A DNA stretch of 64,000 nucleotides from an uncultured Naasia sp. (GTDB lineage: Bacteria; Actinomycetota; Actinomycetes; Actinomycetales; Microbacteriaceae), in assembly GCA_913778905.1 (NCBI GenBank), contig CAJYYA010000021.1, positions 1-64,000 of the forward strand, read 5' to 3'. Each line of letters begins with the position of its first letter. The first letter of the stretch is position 1. The notes below the pieces were generated by a model. The model was not told the DNA's origin and made no database searches. It saw only the letters and a program-made list of their open reading frames with translations. Positions 47,020 through 55,599 of this stretch are shown piece after piece. Position numbers and translations under genes: made by a program.

Positions 47020-48327
47020 CTAGCCGTCCTGGACGATTCGGCGACTCCGGACGAAGAGCCGAGCCACGAGGCGGATCAGCACACCGATGCCCACGACCGC
47101 GAGGCCTCCGACGACCGAGGGGAGCGGAAGGAGGACCGCGAGCAGGAGCGTCCCCGCCATCCCCACGCACGGGATGATGCGCGGGAACAGGCGTTCCTCG
47201 CGGGGCTGGCCCACCGCGGCGAGATTCGCGACGAAGTAGTAGAGCAGGACGCCGAATGAGGAGAAGCCGATCGCTCCGCGCAGGTCGGCGACCAGCACGA
47301 TCGCCGCGACCAGGACGGCGACCGTGAGCTGCGCCGCCGCCGGAGCTCCGGACCTCCCGGACACCCGTGCGAGCGGACGCGGCAGATCTCCCTCGCGGGC
47401 CATACCCAGCGCGGTCCGCCCGATGCCGGCGAAGAGGGCGAGCATGGCGCCGGCCGCGGCGACGACCGCCGCGACCGTCACGAGAACGTTCAGCAGCGGG
47501 GAACCGACGGCACGAGCGAGGTCGACGACGGGGGCCGTGGATCCGGCGAGCGCCGTCGGTCCGACCCGGGTCAGGAGAACCCACGCCAACGTCAGATACA
47601 GCGCCAACGCGATCCCGAGGGCGAGCGGGATGGCCCTCACGAGGGTTCGCCGCGGGTCGCGCACCTCCTCCCCCAACGTCGCCATCCGGGCGTACCCCGC
47701 GAACGCGAAGAACAGCAGACCGGCAGCCTGGAGCACGCCGAGGAGAGTGGGTTCGCTGGATCCGACGACGCCGGAGCCGCCATCGGCAACGAGCGGTGCG
47801 ACGGGAACGAGGATCAGCATCGCCGTGACCATGAGGGCCACCAGCACGGCGGCCACGAACACGACCGCGACGAGAGAGGCCCTGACGGTGCGGACGACTC
47901 CCCCCGAGGCGAGCAGGCCGAGTGCCAGGGCGACGGCTACCCCGACCGGGCGCTGCCAGACGGGAGGAACGACGGCGCTCGCGATCGCGAGCGCCATGGC
48001 GGCGCAGCTGGCGGTCTTGCCGACCACGAAGCTCCACCCGGCGAGGAACCCCCACCACTCCCCCAGACGACGACGTCCGTAGACGTAGGTGCCGCCCGCC
48101 TCCGGGTAGCGCACCGCCAGCTGCGCGGAGGACAGCGCATTGGCCGTCGCGACGACCGCGGCGACGGCGAGGCCGACGAGAAGGAGGGATCCGGCACTCG
48201 CGGCCGCCGGGCCCCAGACGGTGAACACCCCGGCTCCGACCATGGCGGCCAGCCCGATGGCGACCGCCCCGCCCGTCCCGATGACTCGACGGAGAGCGGG
48301 AGTAGGCGCCGAGCCGGTAGGGGTCAC
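47020..48327 (-). CDS. APC-family amino-acid permease
   Basis: The 435-residue protein has about 12 helices and the APC opening IGTGGAVAIGLAAMVGAGVFTVWGP in TM1, with the unwound GAGVF segment that binds the amino-acid backbone; YPEAGGTYVYGRR follows. The substrate is not determined. GTG 48327 is chosen because it directly precedes TM1; the open frame upstream runs into the palindromic element at 48365-48446. Confidence 0.88.
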   Translation of the reverse strand: MTPTGSAPTPALRRVIGTGGAVAIGLAAMVGAGVFTVWGPAAASAGSLLLVGLAVAAVVATANALSSAQLAVRYPEAGGTYVYGRRRLGEWWGFLAGWSFVVGKTASCAAMALAIASAVVPPVWQRPVGVAVALALGLLASGGVVRTVRASLVAVVFVAAVLVALMVTAMLILVPVAPLVADGGSGVVGSSEPTLLGVLQAAGLLFFAFAGYARMATLGEEVRDPRRTLVRAIPLALGIALALYLTLAWVLLTRVGPTALAGSTAPVVDLARAVGSPLLNVLVTVAAVVAAAGAMLALFAGIGRTALGMAREGDLPRPLARVSGRSGAPAAAQLTVAVLVAAIVLVADLRGAIGFSSFGVLLYYFVANLAAVGQPREERLFPRIIPCVGMAGTLLLAVLLPLPSVVGGLAVVGIGVLIRLVARLFVRSRRIVQDG

Positions 48328-48364
48328 GAGCCCGGAGTGTAGCCAAACCGGATGGCGCCCCGTC

Positions 48365-48446
48365 TCCCCGGCGACTGCGGAGTGTTGCACCGACTGCGAC
48401 GGCTGCACGCCCCGCAATGGGCGCGACACTCCGCAATCGCCGGGGA
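48365..48446. repeat. Palindromic element type A, copy 2
   Basis: Left arm from 48365 (TCCCCGGCGACTGCGGAGTG) pairs with the right arm ending at 48446 over about 26 bases with three transition mismatches, each allowing a G-U pair in RNA on one strand. It shares the core of copy 1 at 23052-23131 and the same setting: between divergent genes, 38 bases from one start and 50 from the other. Confidence 0.8.
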
Positions 48447-48495
48447 TGAGACACGGGAGGACGGTTCTTAGGGTCGGACGCTAGGTTCGGGGAGC

Positions 48496-49146
48496 ATGAA
48501 CGAGGTCCTCGACAACGTCCTGCGGTTCGTGCAGGACGTCGATCCGGTTCTCCGAACGCTCATCTCGGGGCTCGCGATGTTCTTCGAGACCTCGATCCTC
48601 ATCGGTCTCCTCGTTCCCGGGGACACCATCGTGGTGGTCTCGGCCACCGGGGTCGCGAACCAGGTCGAGTACTGGTCATTGCTGATCTCGGTCATCATCG
48701 GCTCCCTGGCCGGCGAGAGCCTGGGATTCGCGATCGGGCGGTTCTTCGGCCCGCGGCTCCGCGCGAGTCGTCTCGGGACGCGCATCGGGCACCGCAACTG
48801 GGACCGAGCGGAGAAGTATCTCGAACGCCGCGGCGGACCGGCGGTCTTCATCAGCCGGTTCCTTCCGGTGCTGCACGCCCTGATCCCGCTCACCGTCGGG
48901 ATGAGCTCGATGAGCTATCGCCGGTTCATGAAGTGGACGACACCGGCCTGCGTCCTGTGGGCGGTCGCCTACATCTCGGTCGCGGCGGCCGCAGCGGACG
49001 GCTATCGGGCGCTGTCCGATCAGCTGCACTACGCCGGCTACCTCTTCGTCGGCGCGATCGTGCTGTTCTTCCTCGTCGCCGCGCTCATCCGGTTCCTGCT
49101 GCACCGGCGCGAGAAGCGCCACATGGAGACCGACACCGAGAGGTGA
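48496..49146 (+). CDS. DedA-family membrane protein
   Basis: The 216-residue protein has the DedA/SNARE-associated domain: FETSILIGLLVPGDT with the re-entrant-helix motif, then FISRFLPVLHALIPLTVGMSSM and two further helices, with a basic C-terminus. DedA proteins flip undecaprenyl phosphate or phosphatidylethanolamine in several bacteria and affect membrane stress resistance. The exact substrate here is unknown. Confidence 0.92.
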   Translation: MNEVLDNVLRFVQDVDPVLRTLISGLAMFFETSILIGLLVPGDTIVVVSATGVANQVEYWSLLISVIIGSLAGESLGFAIGRFFGPRLRASRLGTRIGHRNWDRAEKYLERRGGPAVFISRFLPVLHALIPLTVGMSSMSYRRFMKWTTPACVLWAVAYISVAAAAADGYRALSDQLHYAGYLFVGAIVLFFLVAALIRFLLHRREKRHMETDTER

Positions 49147-49173
49147 GCCCCGGCGACGCGAGCCAGTCGACGG

Positions 49174-49222
49174 AAAAACCGCACGTTCCGGCGAGATTCA
49201 CTCGCCGGAACGTGCGGTTTTT
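49174..49222. terminator. Bidirectional terminator between dedA and the osmoprotectant operon
   Basis: Two perfectly complementary 22-base arms (49174-49195 and 49201-49222) surround a five-base loop, with AAAAA at one end and TTTTT at the other. This is the strongest rho-independent terminator in the window and serves both convergent genes. Confidence 0.95.
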
Positions 49223-49244
49223 GCCGCAATATCCGATCTAGGGA

Positions 49245-50162
49245 TCAGCTGGTGAAGCCGTTCTTCTGCAGCCAGTCCTTGGCGATGTCGGCCGAGGAGC
49301 GCTGCTGGTCGACGCTCTCGACGTTCAGCTCGACGAGGCCCTCCGGGGTCAGCTTCGCGTCGATGGGGTTCAGGATGTCGGCCAGCTGGCTCGACAGGTC
49401 CTTGTTCACCAGCGGCACGACGTTCGAGGCGAGGAACAGGCCCTTAGGGTCGGTCAGCGTCACGAGGTTCTGGCTCTGGATGCGGGGATCGGCCGTGTAG
49501 ACGTTCGCCACGTTGACGGTGCCGGCGGCCAGGGCGTCGACGGTGGTGTCACCCGTCGCGCTGAAGGTCACGTTGACGCCGTAGACGCTCTGCAGTCCCG
49601 AGGGACCGTAGGGGCGCTCCTCCAGCTCGGCGTTGCCGCCGAGGATGACGCCCTGCACCTTGGCGAGGTCGGCGATCGAGGTGAGGCCGTTCGCCTGCGC
49701 GTATGCGGCGGTCACGTTGTAGGAGTCCTGGTCGGTCGCGGAAGCCTGCTCGAGGACCGCGAGGTTCGTCGGCAGGGCCGATGCCAGAGCCTTGTAGACG
49801 TCGTCCGACTTGGTCTCGGTGGCATCGGGCTTGTAGAACTGCAGCAGGTTGCCGGTGTACTCGGGGATCACGTCGACCTCGCCGCTCTCCAGAGCGGGGA
49901 GGTAGGCGTCGCGCTGTCCGATCTGGAACTTGCGCTCGACCGTCAGGCCGGCGTTCTCGATCGCCTGCGCGTAGATCTCGGCGATGATCTCGTTCGAGTA
50001 GTAGGCCTGCGAGCCGACGACGATCGTCTCGCTGCCCGAGCTCGAGCTGGCCTGCGGTTCGCTGCTCAGGGGGTCCCCCGAGGCGCACCCTGCCAGGGCC
50101 AATGCCGCCCCGACCGCGACGGCGCCCAGCGCCAGTCGGCCCTTGTTCAATGCTGTGAACAT
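49245..50162 (-). CDS. Osmoprotectant ABC transporter substrate-binding lipoprotein (ProX/OpuCC-like)
   Basis: The 305-residue OpuAC-domain protein has a lipobox LAGC at about residues 23-26, a Ser-rich linker and the glycine-betaine/choline-type blocks VGSQAYYSNEIIAEIYAQ and VIPEYTGNLLQFY. It would capture betaine, choline or a related compatible solute outside the membrane. It is the last gene of the operon, 54 bases after the second permease. Confidence 0.92.
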   Translation of the reverse strand: MFTALNKGRLALGAVAVGAALALAGCASGDPLSSEPQASSSSGSETIVVGSQAYYSNEIIAEIYAQAIENAGLTVERKFQIGQRDAYLPALESGEVDVIPEYTGNLLQFYKPDATETKSDDVYKALASALPTNLAVLEQASATDQDSYNVTAAYAQANGLTSIADLAKVQGVILGGNAELEERPYGPSGLQSVYGVNVTFSATGDTTVDALAAGTVNVANVYTADPRIQSQNLVTLTDPKGLFLASNVVPLVNKDLSSQLADILNPIDAKLTPEGLVELNVESVDQQRSSADIAKDWLQKNGFTS

Positions 50163-50216
50163 GTTCTTCTCCTCTTGATGTCCCCGGGATGTCCCGAGGG
50201 GGTCTGTGGGAGCGGC

Positions 50217-50978
50217 CTAACGGCCACTCACGGCTTGGGACGCGCGCGACATGATGTCGACGGTCTGCTCGAGCGTTCGCGTCTTCGTTTTGGCTGCGCC
50301 GCCGCCCTGAGCAAGCCGAACGCCCTTCGCCACGGCGAGTCGCTCGAGGATCCCGAAGATCGCGTCGAGCACGAGGGCGAGGACGACGACGAGGATCGCT
50401 CCCCCGAGAACCTGGTCGAGGCGTCGCAGCGGGAGCCCCTGCAGGATGGGTAGGCCGAGGCCGCCGAGGCCGACGTAGGCCGCGAGCGTGACGGTCGCGA
50501 CGATCTGCAGCATGCCCGCGCGCATGCCGCCGATGAGCAGTGGGAGGCCGAGCGGGATCTCGACCTTCGTGAGGATCTGCCACTCGGTCATCCCGACCGC
50601 GCGGGCTGCGTCGATGGTGCGCCGGTCGATCGCCTCGAGCCCCGAATAGGCGCCCGCGAGGATCGACGGGACCGCGAGGAGGACGAACGCGATGAGGACG
50701 GCGGGGACGACCTGCAGCACACCCAGGAGGCTCACCAGCAGCAGGATGAGGCCGAACGACGGCAGGGCGCGCGCAGCTCCCGACGCGCCGACGGCGAACT
50801 CCCGGCCCTTGCCGGTGTGACCGATCAGATACCCCAACGGCACCGCGATCGCACAGGCGATGACGAACGCGATGAAGGTGTAGAAGAGGTGCTGCGCGAT
50901 GAGCACCTTGAGGTCGTTGGACCCGCTGAGGCGGTCCGGGCTGAAGATCCAGGCGAGCCCGTCGAGGAGGAAGTTCAC
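50217..50978 (-). CDS. Osmoprotectant ABC transporter permease (OpuCD/ProZ-like)
   Basis: The 253-residue permease has about six helices and the EAA motif EAIDRRTIDAARAVGMTEWQ. Its C-terminal tail is basic and polar. GTG 50978 has AGGAGG eight bases upstream and overlaps the end of the other permease by four bases; the long open frame further upstream is a shadow of the ATPase and permease genes. Confidence 0.92.
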   Translation of the reverse strand: MNFLLDGLAWIFSPDRLSGSNDLKVLIAQHLFYTFIAFVIACAIAVPLGYLIGHTGKGREFAVGASGAARALPSFGLILLLVSLLGVLQVVPAVLIAFVLLAVPSILAGAYSGLEAIDRRTIDAARAVGMTEWQILTKVEIPLGLPLLIGGMRAGMLQIVATVTLAAYVGLGGLGLPILQGLPLRRLDQVLGGAILVVVLALVLDAIFGILERLAVAKGVRLAQGGGAAKTKTRTLEQTVDIMSRASQAVSGR

Positions 50979-51673
50979 GCGGTGACCTCCTGCCCGCTCG
51001 GAGCTGCGGCCCGGCGGCGGCGTCCGCGACCCTGCGGATCCGTGACCCGTGTCCACGGCATGATGAGCCGTCCGAGACGCGCGAGCAGGAAGTCGACCAG
51101 CAGGGCGATGACCGCCACCGCGACGACGCCGGTGAGGATCTCCTCGGTGATGCGACGCTGATAGCCGTTGGTGAACAGGTAGCCCAGGCTCTGCACGCCG
51201 ATGAGGATGCCGACCGTGACGAGACTGATGGTGCTCACGGCGGTGACGCGCAGACCCGCGAGCATGACGGGGCCCGCGAGCGGGAACTCGACCGTCCAGA
51301 ATCGACGCCAGCTGGAGTAGCCGACGGCCGTAGCAGCCTGGCGGACTCCCGGATCGACCGAAGCGAGCGCTTCCGCGATCGAGCGGGACATGATGGCGAC
51401 CGCGTAGAGCGTCAGGGCGATGACCACGTTGGCCTCGCTGAGGATCGAGATCCCCAGGATCGTCGGCAGGACGATGAACATGGCGATCGACGGAATCGTG
51501 TACAGCAGCCCCGCCACGGTCAGCAGGATTCCGCGGGTCAGCTTGTAGCGGTACGCGACGTAACCGAGCGGGATGGCGACGATGAAGCCGAGCACGATCG
51601 GGATGACCGCCAGCCGCAGGTGCTGGAGGGTGAGCTCGAAGACCAGGTCGAGATTGTTCGAGACCCAGTTCAC
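50975..51673 (-). CDS. Osmoprotectant ABC transporter permease (OpuCB/ProW-like)
   Basis: The 232-residue permease has five to six helices and the EAA loop EALASVDPGVRQAATAVGYS. It starts with GTG, overlaps the ATPase stop by four bases and forms a heterodimer with the OpuCD-like protein. The C-terminus is basic. Confidence 0.92.
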   Translation of the reverse strand: MNWVSNNLDLVFELTLQHLRLAVIPIVLGFIVAIPLGYVAYRYKLTRGILLTVAGLLYTIPSIAMFIVLPTILGISILSEANVVIALTLYAVAIMSRSIAEALASVDPGVRQAATAVGYSSWRRFWTVEFPLAGPVMLAGLRVTAVSTISLVTVGILIGVQSLGYLFTNGYQRRITEEILTGVVAVAVIALLVDFLLARLGRLIMPWTRVTDPQGRGRRRRAAAPSGQEVTA

Positions 51674-52569
51674 GCGCGACCCGCACCCTGCGCATCAGCA
51701 CCCGGCGCACTGCCGGCCTCTGCTCTCGAAGCAGGAGAACCCTGCACGGACGCGGGCTGGCGGAGCCGGCCGGCCGGCCGGCCGTGAGAATCGACGAGTA
51801 CCTGGCTGCCGTCGACCTCGACGATCTCGAGCGACCGCTTCCCGCGGTCGGCACCGACGAACTCGGCGACGAACTGCGAGGCGGGGTTCGCGAGGATCTC
51901 GGCGGGGCTCCCCTGCTGGGCGATGACGCCGCCCTTCTGCAGGATGACGACCTGATCGCCCAGGAGGAACGCCTCGTCGATGTCGTGCGTGACGAACACG
52001 ACGGTCTTGCCGAGCTCACGCTGGAGACGCAGGGTCTCGGCCTGCAACTCGGTGCGCACGATCGGGTCGACCGCGCCGAACGGCTCGTCCATCAGAAGGA
52101 TGTTCGGGTCCGCGGCGAGACCGCGGGCGACGCCGACGCGCTGCTGCTGACCGCCGGACAGCTGGCTCGGATACCGGTTCGCGAGCGAACGGTCGAGCCC
52201 GACGACGTCGAGAAGCTCGAGCGCACGCTCCCGCGCCTTCGCCTTCGGGGTGCCGTTCAGGATCGGCACGGTGGCGACGTTGTCGACGACCTTGCGGTGC
52301 GGCAGCAGGCCCGAGTTCTGCATGACGTAGCCGATGCGCCTCCGCAGGGCGACGGGCTCGAGACCCGCGATGTTCTCGTCGTCGATCAGGATCGAACCGG
52401 CGCTGGGGTCGACCATTCGGTTGATCATGCGGAGGAGCGTCGTCTTCCCGCACCCCGATGATCCGACCAGAACGGTGATGCTCCGTGACGGGACGGTCAG
52501 GTCGAACGACTCGACGGCGAGCGTCCCATCCGGGAAGCGTTTCGAAACGCCTCTGAACTCGATGGACAT
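51670..52569 (-). CDS. Osmoprotectant ABC transporter ATP-binding protein (OpuCA/ProV-like)
   Basis: A 299-residue ATPase: Walker A GSSGCGKTT, signature LSGGQQQRVGVA, Walker B ILLMDEPFGAVDPI. The C-terminal about 60 residues are Pro/Ala-rich without a complete CBS pair, so any ionic-strength sensing by CBS domains known in OpuA appears absent. ATG 52569 has GGAGAG seven bases upstream. First gene of the operon. Confidence 0.93.
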   Translation of the reverse strand: MSIEFRGVSKRFPDGTLAVESFDLTVPSRSITVLVGSSGCGKTTLLRMINRMVDPSAGSILIDDENIAGLEPVALRRRIGYVMQNSGLLPHRKVVDNVATVPILNGTPKAKARERALELLDVVGLDRSLANRYPSQLSGGQQQRVGVARGLAADPNILLMDEPFGAVDPIVRTELQAETLRLQRELGKTVVFVTHDIDEAFLLGDQVVILQKGGVIAQQGSPAEILANPASQFVAEFVGADRGKRSLEIVEVDGSQVLVDSHGRPAGRLRQPASVQGSPASRAEAGSAPGADAQGAGRA

Positions 52570-52777
52570 GCAACGCTCTCCTTCATCTCGGAGCGCGCGC
52601 CGAGCCGGGTGGGCTGGGTGAGCTGCGCACCGCCGGCTCGATGCCGAGTCAGAACTCAAGCATCATTCGGGGCCGAAGGCAAAGAGGTTGCGCTGTGTTT
52701 CTCCTGGGAAACACCCGGGGTGAACGAGACGACGAGAGGCTTCCGACCGCCTGGCGGGCGGGAGCGGCGGGGCGAAC
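52570..52777. other. Gap between tetR and the osmoprotectant operon
   Basis: It must contain the operon promoter. The only structure I see is a hairpin GTGTTTC-TCCTGG-GAAACAC (about 52694-52713), closer to the tetR end, which could terminate tetR. No gene is visible. Confidence 0.5.
52694..52713 (-). terminator. Possible tetR terminator hairpin
   Basis: Seven-base perfect arms with a six-base loop, about 65 bases past the tetR stop. There is no T-run, so it could equally be an operator for the operon downstream. Confidence 0.4.
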
Positions 52778-53422
52778 TCAGACGGTGGCTCCGATGAACT
52801 GCCGTGCAGCGCGGGACGCGTTCGCGGCGATCTGATCGTCGTCCTCCGCGCTGCCGATGAAGCCACGGTGGACCAGAACCTCCCCGACCAGGAAGGCGGT
52901 GACGTGCTCGTCCCGCACCTCTTCACCTTCGCCGACCGCGAGCTGAAGAAGCGGCTCGACGATCTCGGGCCCGCTCTCGTCGTGCCCACGAGGACCGACG
53001 ATCTGCATCGACTCGAAAACGCACACGACACGGAACCCGGTGTCCTCACGGTGGGCTCGGACCAGCGCAGCGAAGACGACGTCGAGGCGCTCCAGGAAGT
53101 CGGGTCCTGCGGTCTCGAGATCGGACCTGACCCGCACGAGCACCCGGTCCGCGGCGCGGGACGCCAGCCCCTGGAGAACGGCGAGACGGTCGGGGAAGTA
53201 GCGGTAGACCGTTCCGATGGACGCCGAGGCATGCTGGGCGATCAGCGCCGTGGTCAGTCGTTCATAGCCGACTTCGTCGAGAACCGCGGCGGCGGCATCG
53301 AGCAGCGCATCGAGACGCGCGGCACTACGAGCCTGCACGGGTTCGTTACGCAGGCGCCCCAGGGTGCTGCTCGTCGTTCCGGCATTCGTGTCCAGCACGT
53401 GTTCCCACTCTCTGTCCGACAT
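52778..53422 (-). CDS. TetR-family transcription regulator
   Basis: The 214-residue protein has a TetR N-terminal helix-turn-helix (ALLDAAAAVLDEVGYERLTTALIAQHASASIGTVYRYF, here shown only as its first and last parts: ALLDAAAAVL ... GTVYRYF) after a 30-residue extension, and an all-helical ligand domain. It lies directly upstream of the osmoprotectant operon on the same strand, so that operon and itself are candidate targets. A cluster of TTGTC/GACAA half-sites precedes its start. Confidence 0.9.
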   Translation of the reverse strand: MSDREWEHVLDTNAGTTSSTLGRLRNEPVQARSAARLDALLDAAAAVLDEVGYERLTTALIAQHASASIGTVYRYFPDRLAVLQGLASRAADRVLVRVRSDLETAGPDFLERLDVVFAALVRAHREDTGFRVVCVFESMQIVGPRGHDESGPEIVEPLLQLAVGEGEEVRDEHVTAFLVGEVLVHRGFIGSAEDDDQIAANASRAARQFIGATV

Positions 53423-53450
53423 TTGTCACGACAACTATCCAACACTTGTC
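53423..53450. promoter_or_regulatory. Candidate TetR operator
   Basis: TTGTC (53423-53427) and GACAA (53430-53434) form a tight palindrome touching the tetR start codon; a third half-site TTGTC (53446-53450) forms a wider inverted repeat with the second. This arrangement fits autorepression by a TetR dimer. Binding is inferred. Confidence 0.5.
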
Positions 53451-53464
53451 TGGATCGTAGACGC

Positions 53465-53481
53465 GCCCCCGTCGCGGGGGC
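53465..53481. other. GC hairpin between tetR and the HMCES-like gene
   Basis: GCCCCCG-TCG-CGGGGGC, perfect seven-base arms, lies midway between divergent genes. It could insulate the two promoters or be a leader hairpin of tetR. No T-run. Confidence 0.45.
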
Positions 53482-53488
53482 AAGCTGA

Positions 53489-53515
53489 TTGACTCTGAGG
53501 TTATATCGGTATACG
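53489..53515 (+). promoter_or_regulatory. Candidate promoter of the HMCES/YedK-like gene
   Basis: TTGACT (53489-53494) and TATACG (53510-53515) are spaced by 15 bases, slightly short for a housekeeping promoter, about 80 bases before the ATG. The leader contains a tandem TGTCGGACGG. I find no LexA-type box. Confidence 0.4.
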
Positions 53516-53595
53516 GGACCTAGTGTGCGTCGCTCGGCTGGGAAAGAACCACAGATGTCGGACGGCGTGTCGGACGGTCGGAGGAGGATGGGCGC

Positions 53596-54339
53596 ATGTG
53601 CGGTCGATATGTGGCAGCGAAAGCCGTCGGTGATATCCAGTCCTTCTTCGACGTGGATCGGGTGAGCGAACACCTCGCCGCCCCGTCGTGGAACATCGCC
53701 CCCACCGTTCAGGTCAACGTCGTACTCGACGCGCCCGACAAGACGGCTCCCGAGAACGGCGTCGTCCGTCGGCTCGAATCTGCTCGATGGGGTCTCGTTC
53801 CGGGGTGGGCCAAGGATCCGAGCGTCGGATCCCGCATGTTCAACGCGAGGATCGAGGAGGCGGCCGACAAGCCGTCCTTCAAGAACGCGGTCGTCAAGAG
53901 GAGGGCCGCCATACCGGCATCCGGCTACTACGAGTGGCACACCGCGGCGGATGGGACCAAGACGCCGATGTACATCTCGCCCGGCGAGACCGACGAGGAC
54001 GGAGACACGGCGCTGTTCGCCTTCGCGGGCCTCTACGAGTGGTGGAGGAACCCCGCCGCGGCTGATGATTCCCCCGACAAATGGCTCCTGTCCACCACGA
54101 TCCTCACTCAGGACTCGGAGGGACCACTCGCCGAGATCCATTCGCGCATGCCCGTCGTCCTCGACCGTGACGCGCTCGACCTGTGGCTCGATCCGACCAC
54201 CGAAGGGGATCGGGACCTGCTCGACGATGTCGCCGCCTCCGGTGCCGAGACGATCTGGTCGTTCCAGGCGCACAGCGTGGGTCGCGACGTGGGGAACGTG
54301 CGAAACGACGGTCCGGGGCTCATCGTCCCTCATGCCTGA
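53596..54339 (+). CDS. SOS-response-associated peptidase-like protein (YedK/HMCES)
   Basis: The 247-residue SRAP-domain protein has all known active-site features: catalytic Cys2 (exposed after Met removal), Asn in WNIAPT, Glu in GYYEWH and His in EIHSRMP. It covalently traps abasic sites in single-stranded DNA. GGAGGAGG lies seven bases before the ATG. A 12-base acidic insertion region (PGETDEDGDT) is typical of actinobacterial members. Confidence 0.95.
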   Translation: MCGRYVAAKAVGDIQSFFDVDRVSEHLAAPSWNIAPTVQVNVVLDAPDKTAPENGVVRRLESARWGLVPGWAKDPSVGSRMFNARIEEAADKPSFKNAVVKRRAAIPASGYYEWHTAADGTKTPMYISPGETDEDGDTALFAFAGLYEWWRNPAAADDSPDKWLLSTTILTQDSEGPLAEIHSRMPVVLDRDALDLWLDPTTEGDRDLLDDVAASGAETIWSFQAHSVGRDVGNVRNDGPGLIVPHA

Positions 54340-54413
54340 GCACGCCGTCATCCGCACCTCGCCCGGCGGGAAGTCGGATGGGGTCGCCCATATGAACCGC
54401 ATAGGGTGAAGCC

Positions 54414-55469
54414 GTGTCATCCCCCCGGAAGTCCCGCAGCATCGCCTCGGGCTCATCCTCGGTCCTGCTGGGTCGCGCGGCTCGCATCGAAGACGCGATC
54501 CAGGAGTTCCGCGAGAAGCGGGCCCGCAAGCGCGGTCTCCTCCCGACCGTCATCCCCTACGCGGGCTACGGCGGGTCCGGATGGGTGCGCGTCCTCGGGC
54601 GCGTCCTGCTGACTCGGGAGCCGCGTACCACGCGACCGAGCGTGCGCGGGTGGCGCAGCTTCACGAGCGTCGCGGTCAACGACGTCACCGTCGTCGTCAC
54701 CGTGGGCGGCGTCGAACACCGCGTGCATGCAGACCGAGGCGGAGTGATCGACGCCCGCGTCCCCTCCGATCTGTTCCCGGGGTGGCACACGGTCACGATC
54801 CGATCCGACGATCCGACGAGCGACGACGGGCCGCCTGTCGAGGCCCCGGTCTACGTCGTCGACGGGGCAGCGACGCAGGGCATCGTGTCGGACATCGACG
54901 ACACCGTCATGGTGACGGCGCTGCCTCGCCCGTTCCTCGCGTTCTGGAACACGTTCGTGCTCAACGAGCACGCTCGAACCCCCACACCCGGAATGGCGGT
55001 CCTCTACGACCGTCTCACCGAGTCGCGTCCGGGCACCCCGTTCATCTATCTCTCGACGGGCGCCTGGAACGTCGCCCCGACCCTGCAGAGATTCCTGACG
55101 CGCAACCTCTACCCTCGCGGTCCGCTGCTCCTGACCGACTGGGGTCCCACCCACGACCGGCTGTTCCGCAGTGGCCGCGACCACAAGGTGCAGAATCTCA
55201 AGCGACTCGCCGAAGAGTTCCCGGCCATCAAATGGACGCTCATCGGCGACGACGGGCAGCACGACGAGGAGATCTACGGCGAGTTCGCGCTCGCGCATCC
55301 GGAGAACGTGGAGGCTGTCGCCATCCGCCAGCTCTCCGACGCCGAAGCGGTGCTCGCCGGTGGCCGCAGCAAAGCGGCCGACTACAGCCGTCGCACGGAC
55401 GTGCCCTGGATCTACGGTCCCGACGGCGCCGAGATCGCGCGCCAGTTCGTCGCCAACCACCTGCTCTGA
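54414..55469 (+). CDS. DUF2183 (APP1-like) phosphatase-family protein
   Basis: The 351-residue protein has an N-terminal beta-rich region and a C-terminal HAD-like DUF2183 domain with SDIDDTVMVT (catalytic DxD), a STGAWN second motif and GDDGQHDEEIY as motif IV. Yeast App1 with this domain is a phosphatidate phosphatase; bacterial members are not characterised in detail. The start is GTG 54414 with GGGTGAA upstream. Confidence 0.88.
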   Translation: MSSPRKSRSIASGSSSVLLGRAARIEDAIQEFREKRARKRGLLPTVIPYAGYGGSGWVRVLGRVLLTREPRTTRPSVRGWRSFTSVAVNDVTVVVTVGGVEHRVHADRGGVIDARVPSDLFPGWHTVTIRSDDPTSDDGPPVEAPVYVVDGAATQGIVSDIDDTVMVTALPRPFLAFWNTFVLNEHARTPTPGMAVLYDRLTESRPGTPFIYLSTGAWNVAPTLQRFLTRNLYPRGPLLLTDWGPTHDRLFRSGRDHKVQNLKRLAEEFPAIKWTLIGDDGQHDEEIYGEFALAHPENVEAVAIRQLSDAEAVLAGGRSKAADYSRRTDVPWIYGPDGAEIARQFVANHLL

Positions 55470-55599
55470 CGGCCCTACGTCCATCGAGCACAGCTGCGAG
55501 GGAAGTCCGAGACGCCTCACTGAGTGAGCACGTGAGCTCGCGGCCTCCTGCCCCGGAGTGGCAAACCGCCATCCATCGCGTGAATGTCACGATGTCGAC

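Noticed and set aside
45257-48454. Apparent 1065-residue protein combining a permease region and the binding protein
   Set aside because: The upstream half is the wrong frame of the amino-acid permease gene; the lipoprotein signal peptide starts at TTG 46843.
53596-54339. LexA-controlled SOS promoter
   Set aside because: I looked for a TCGAAC-N4-GTTCGA-like box upstream and found none.
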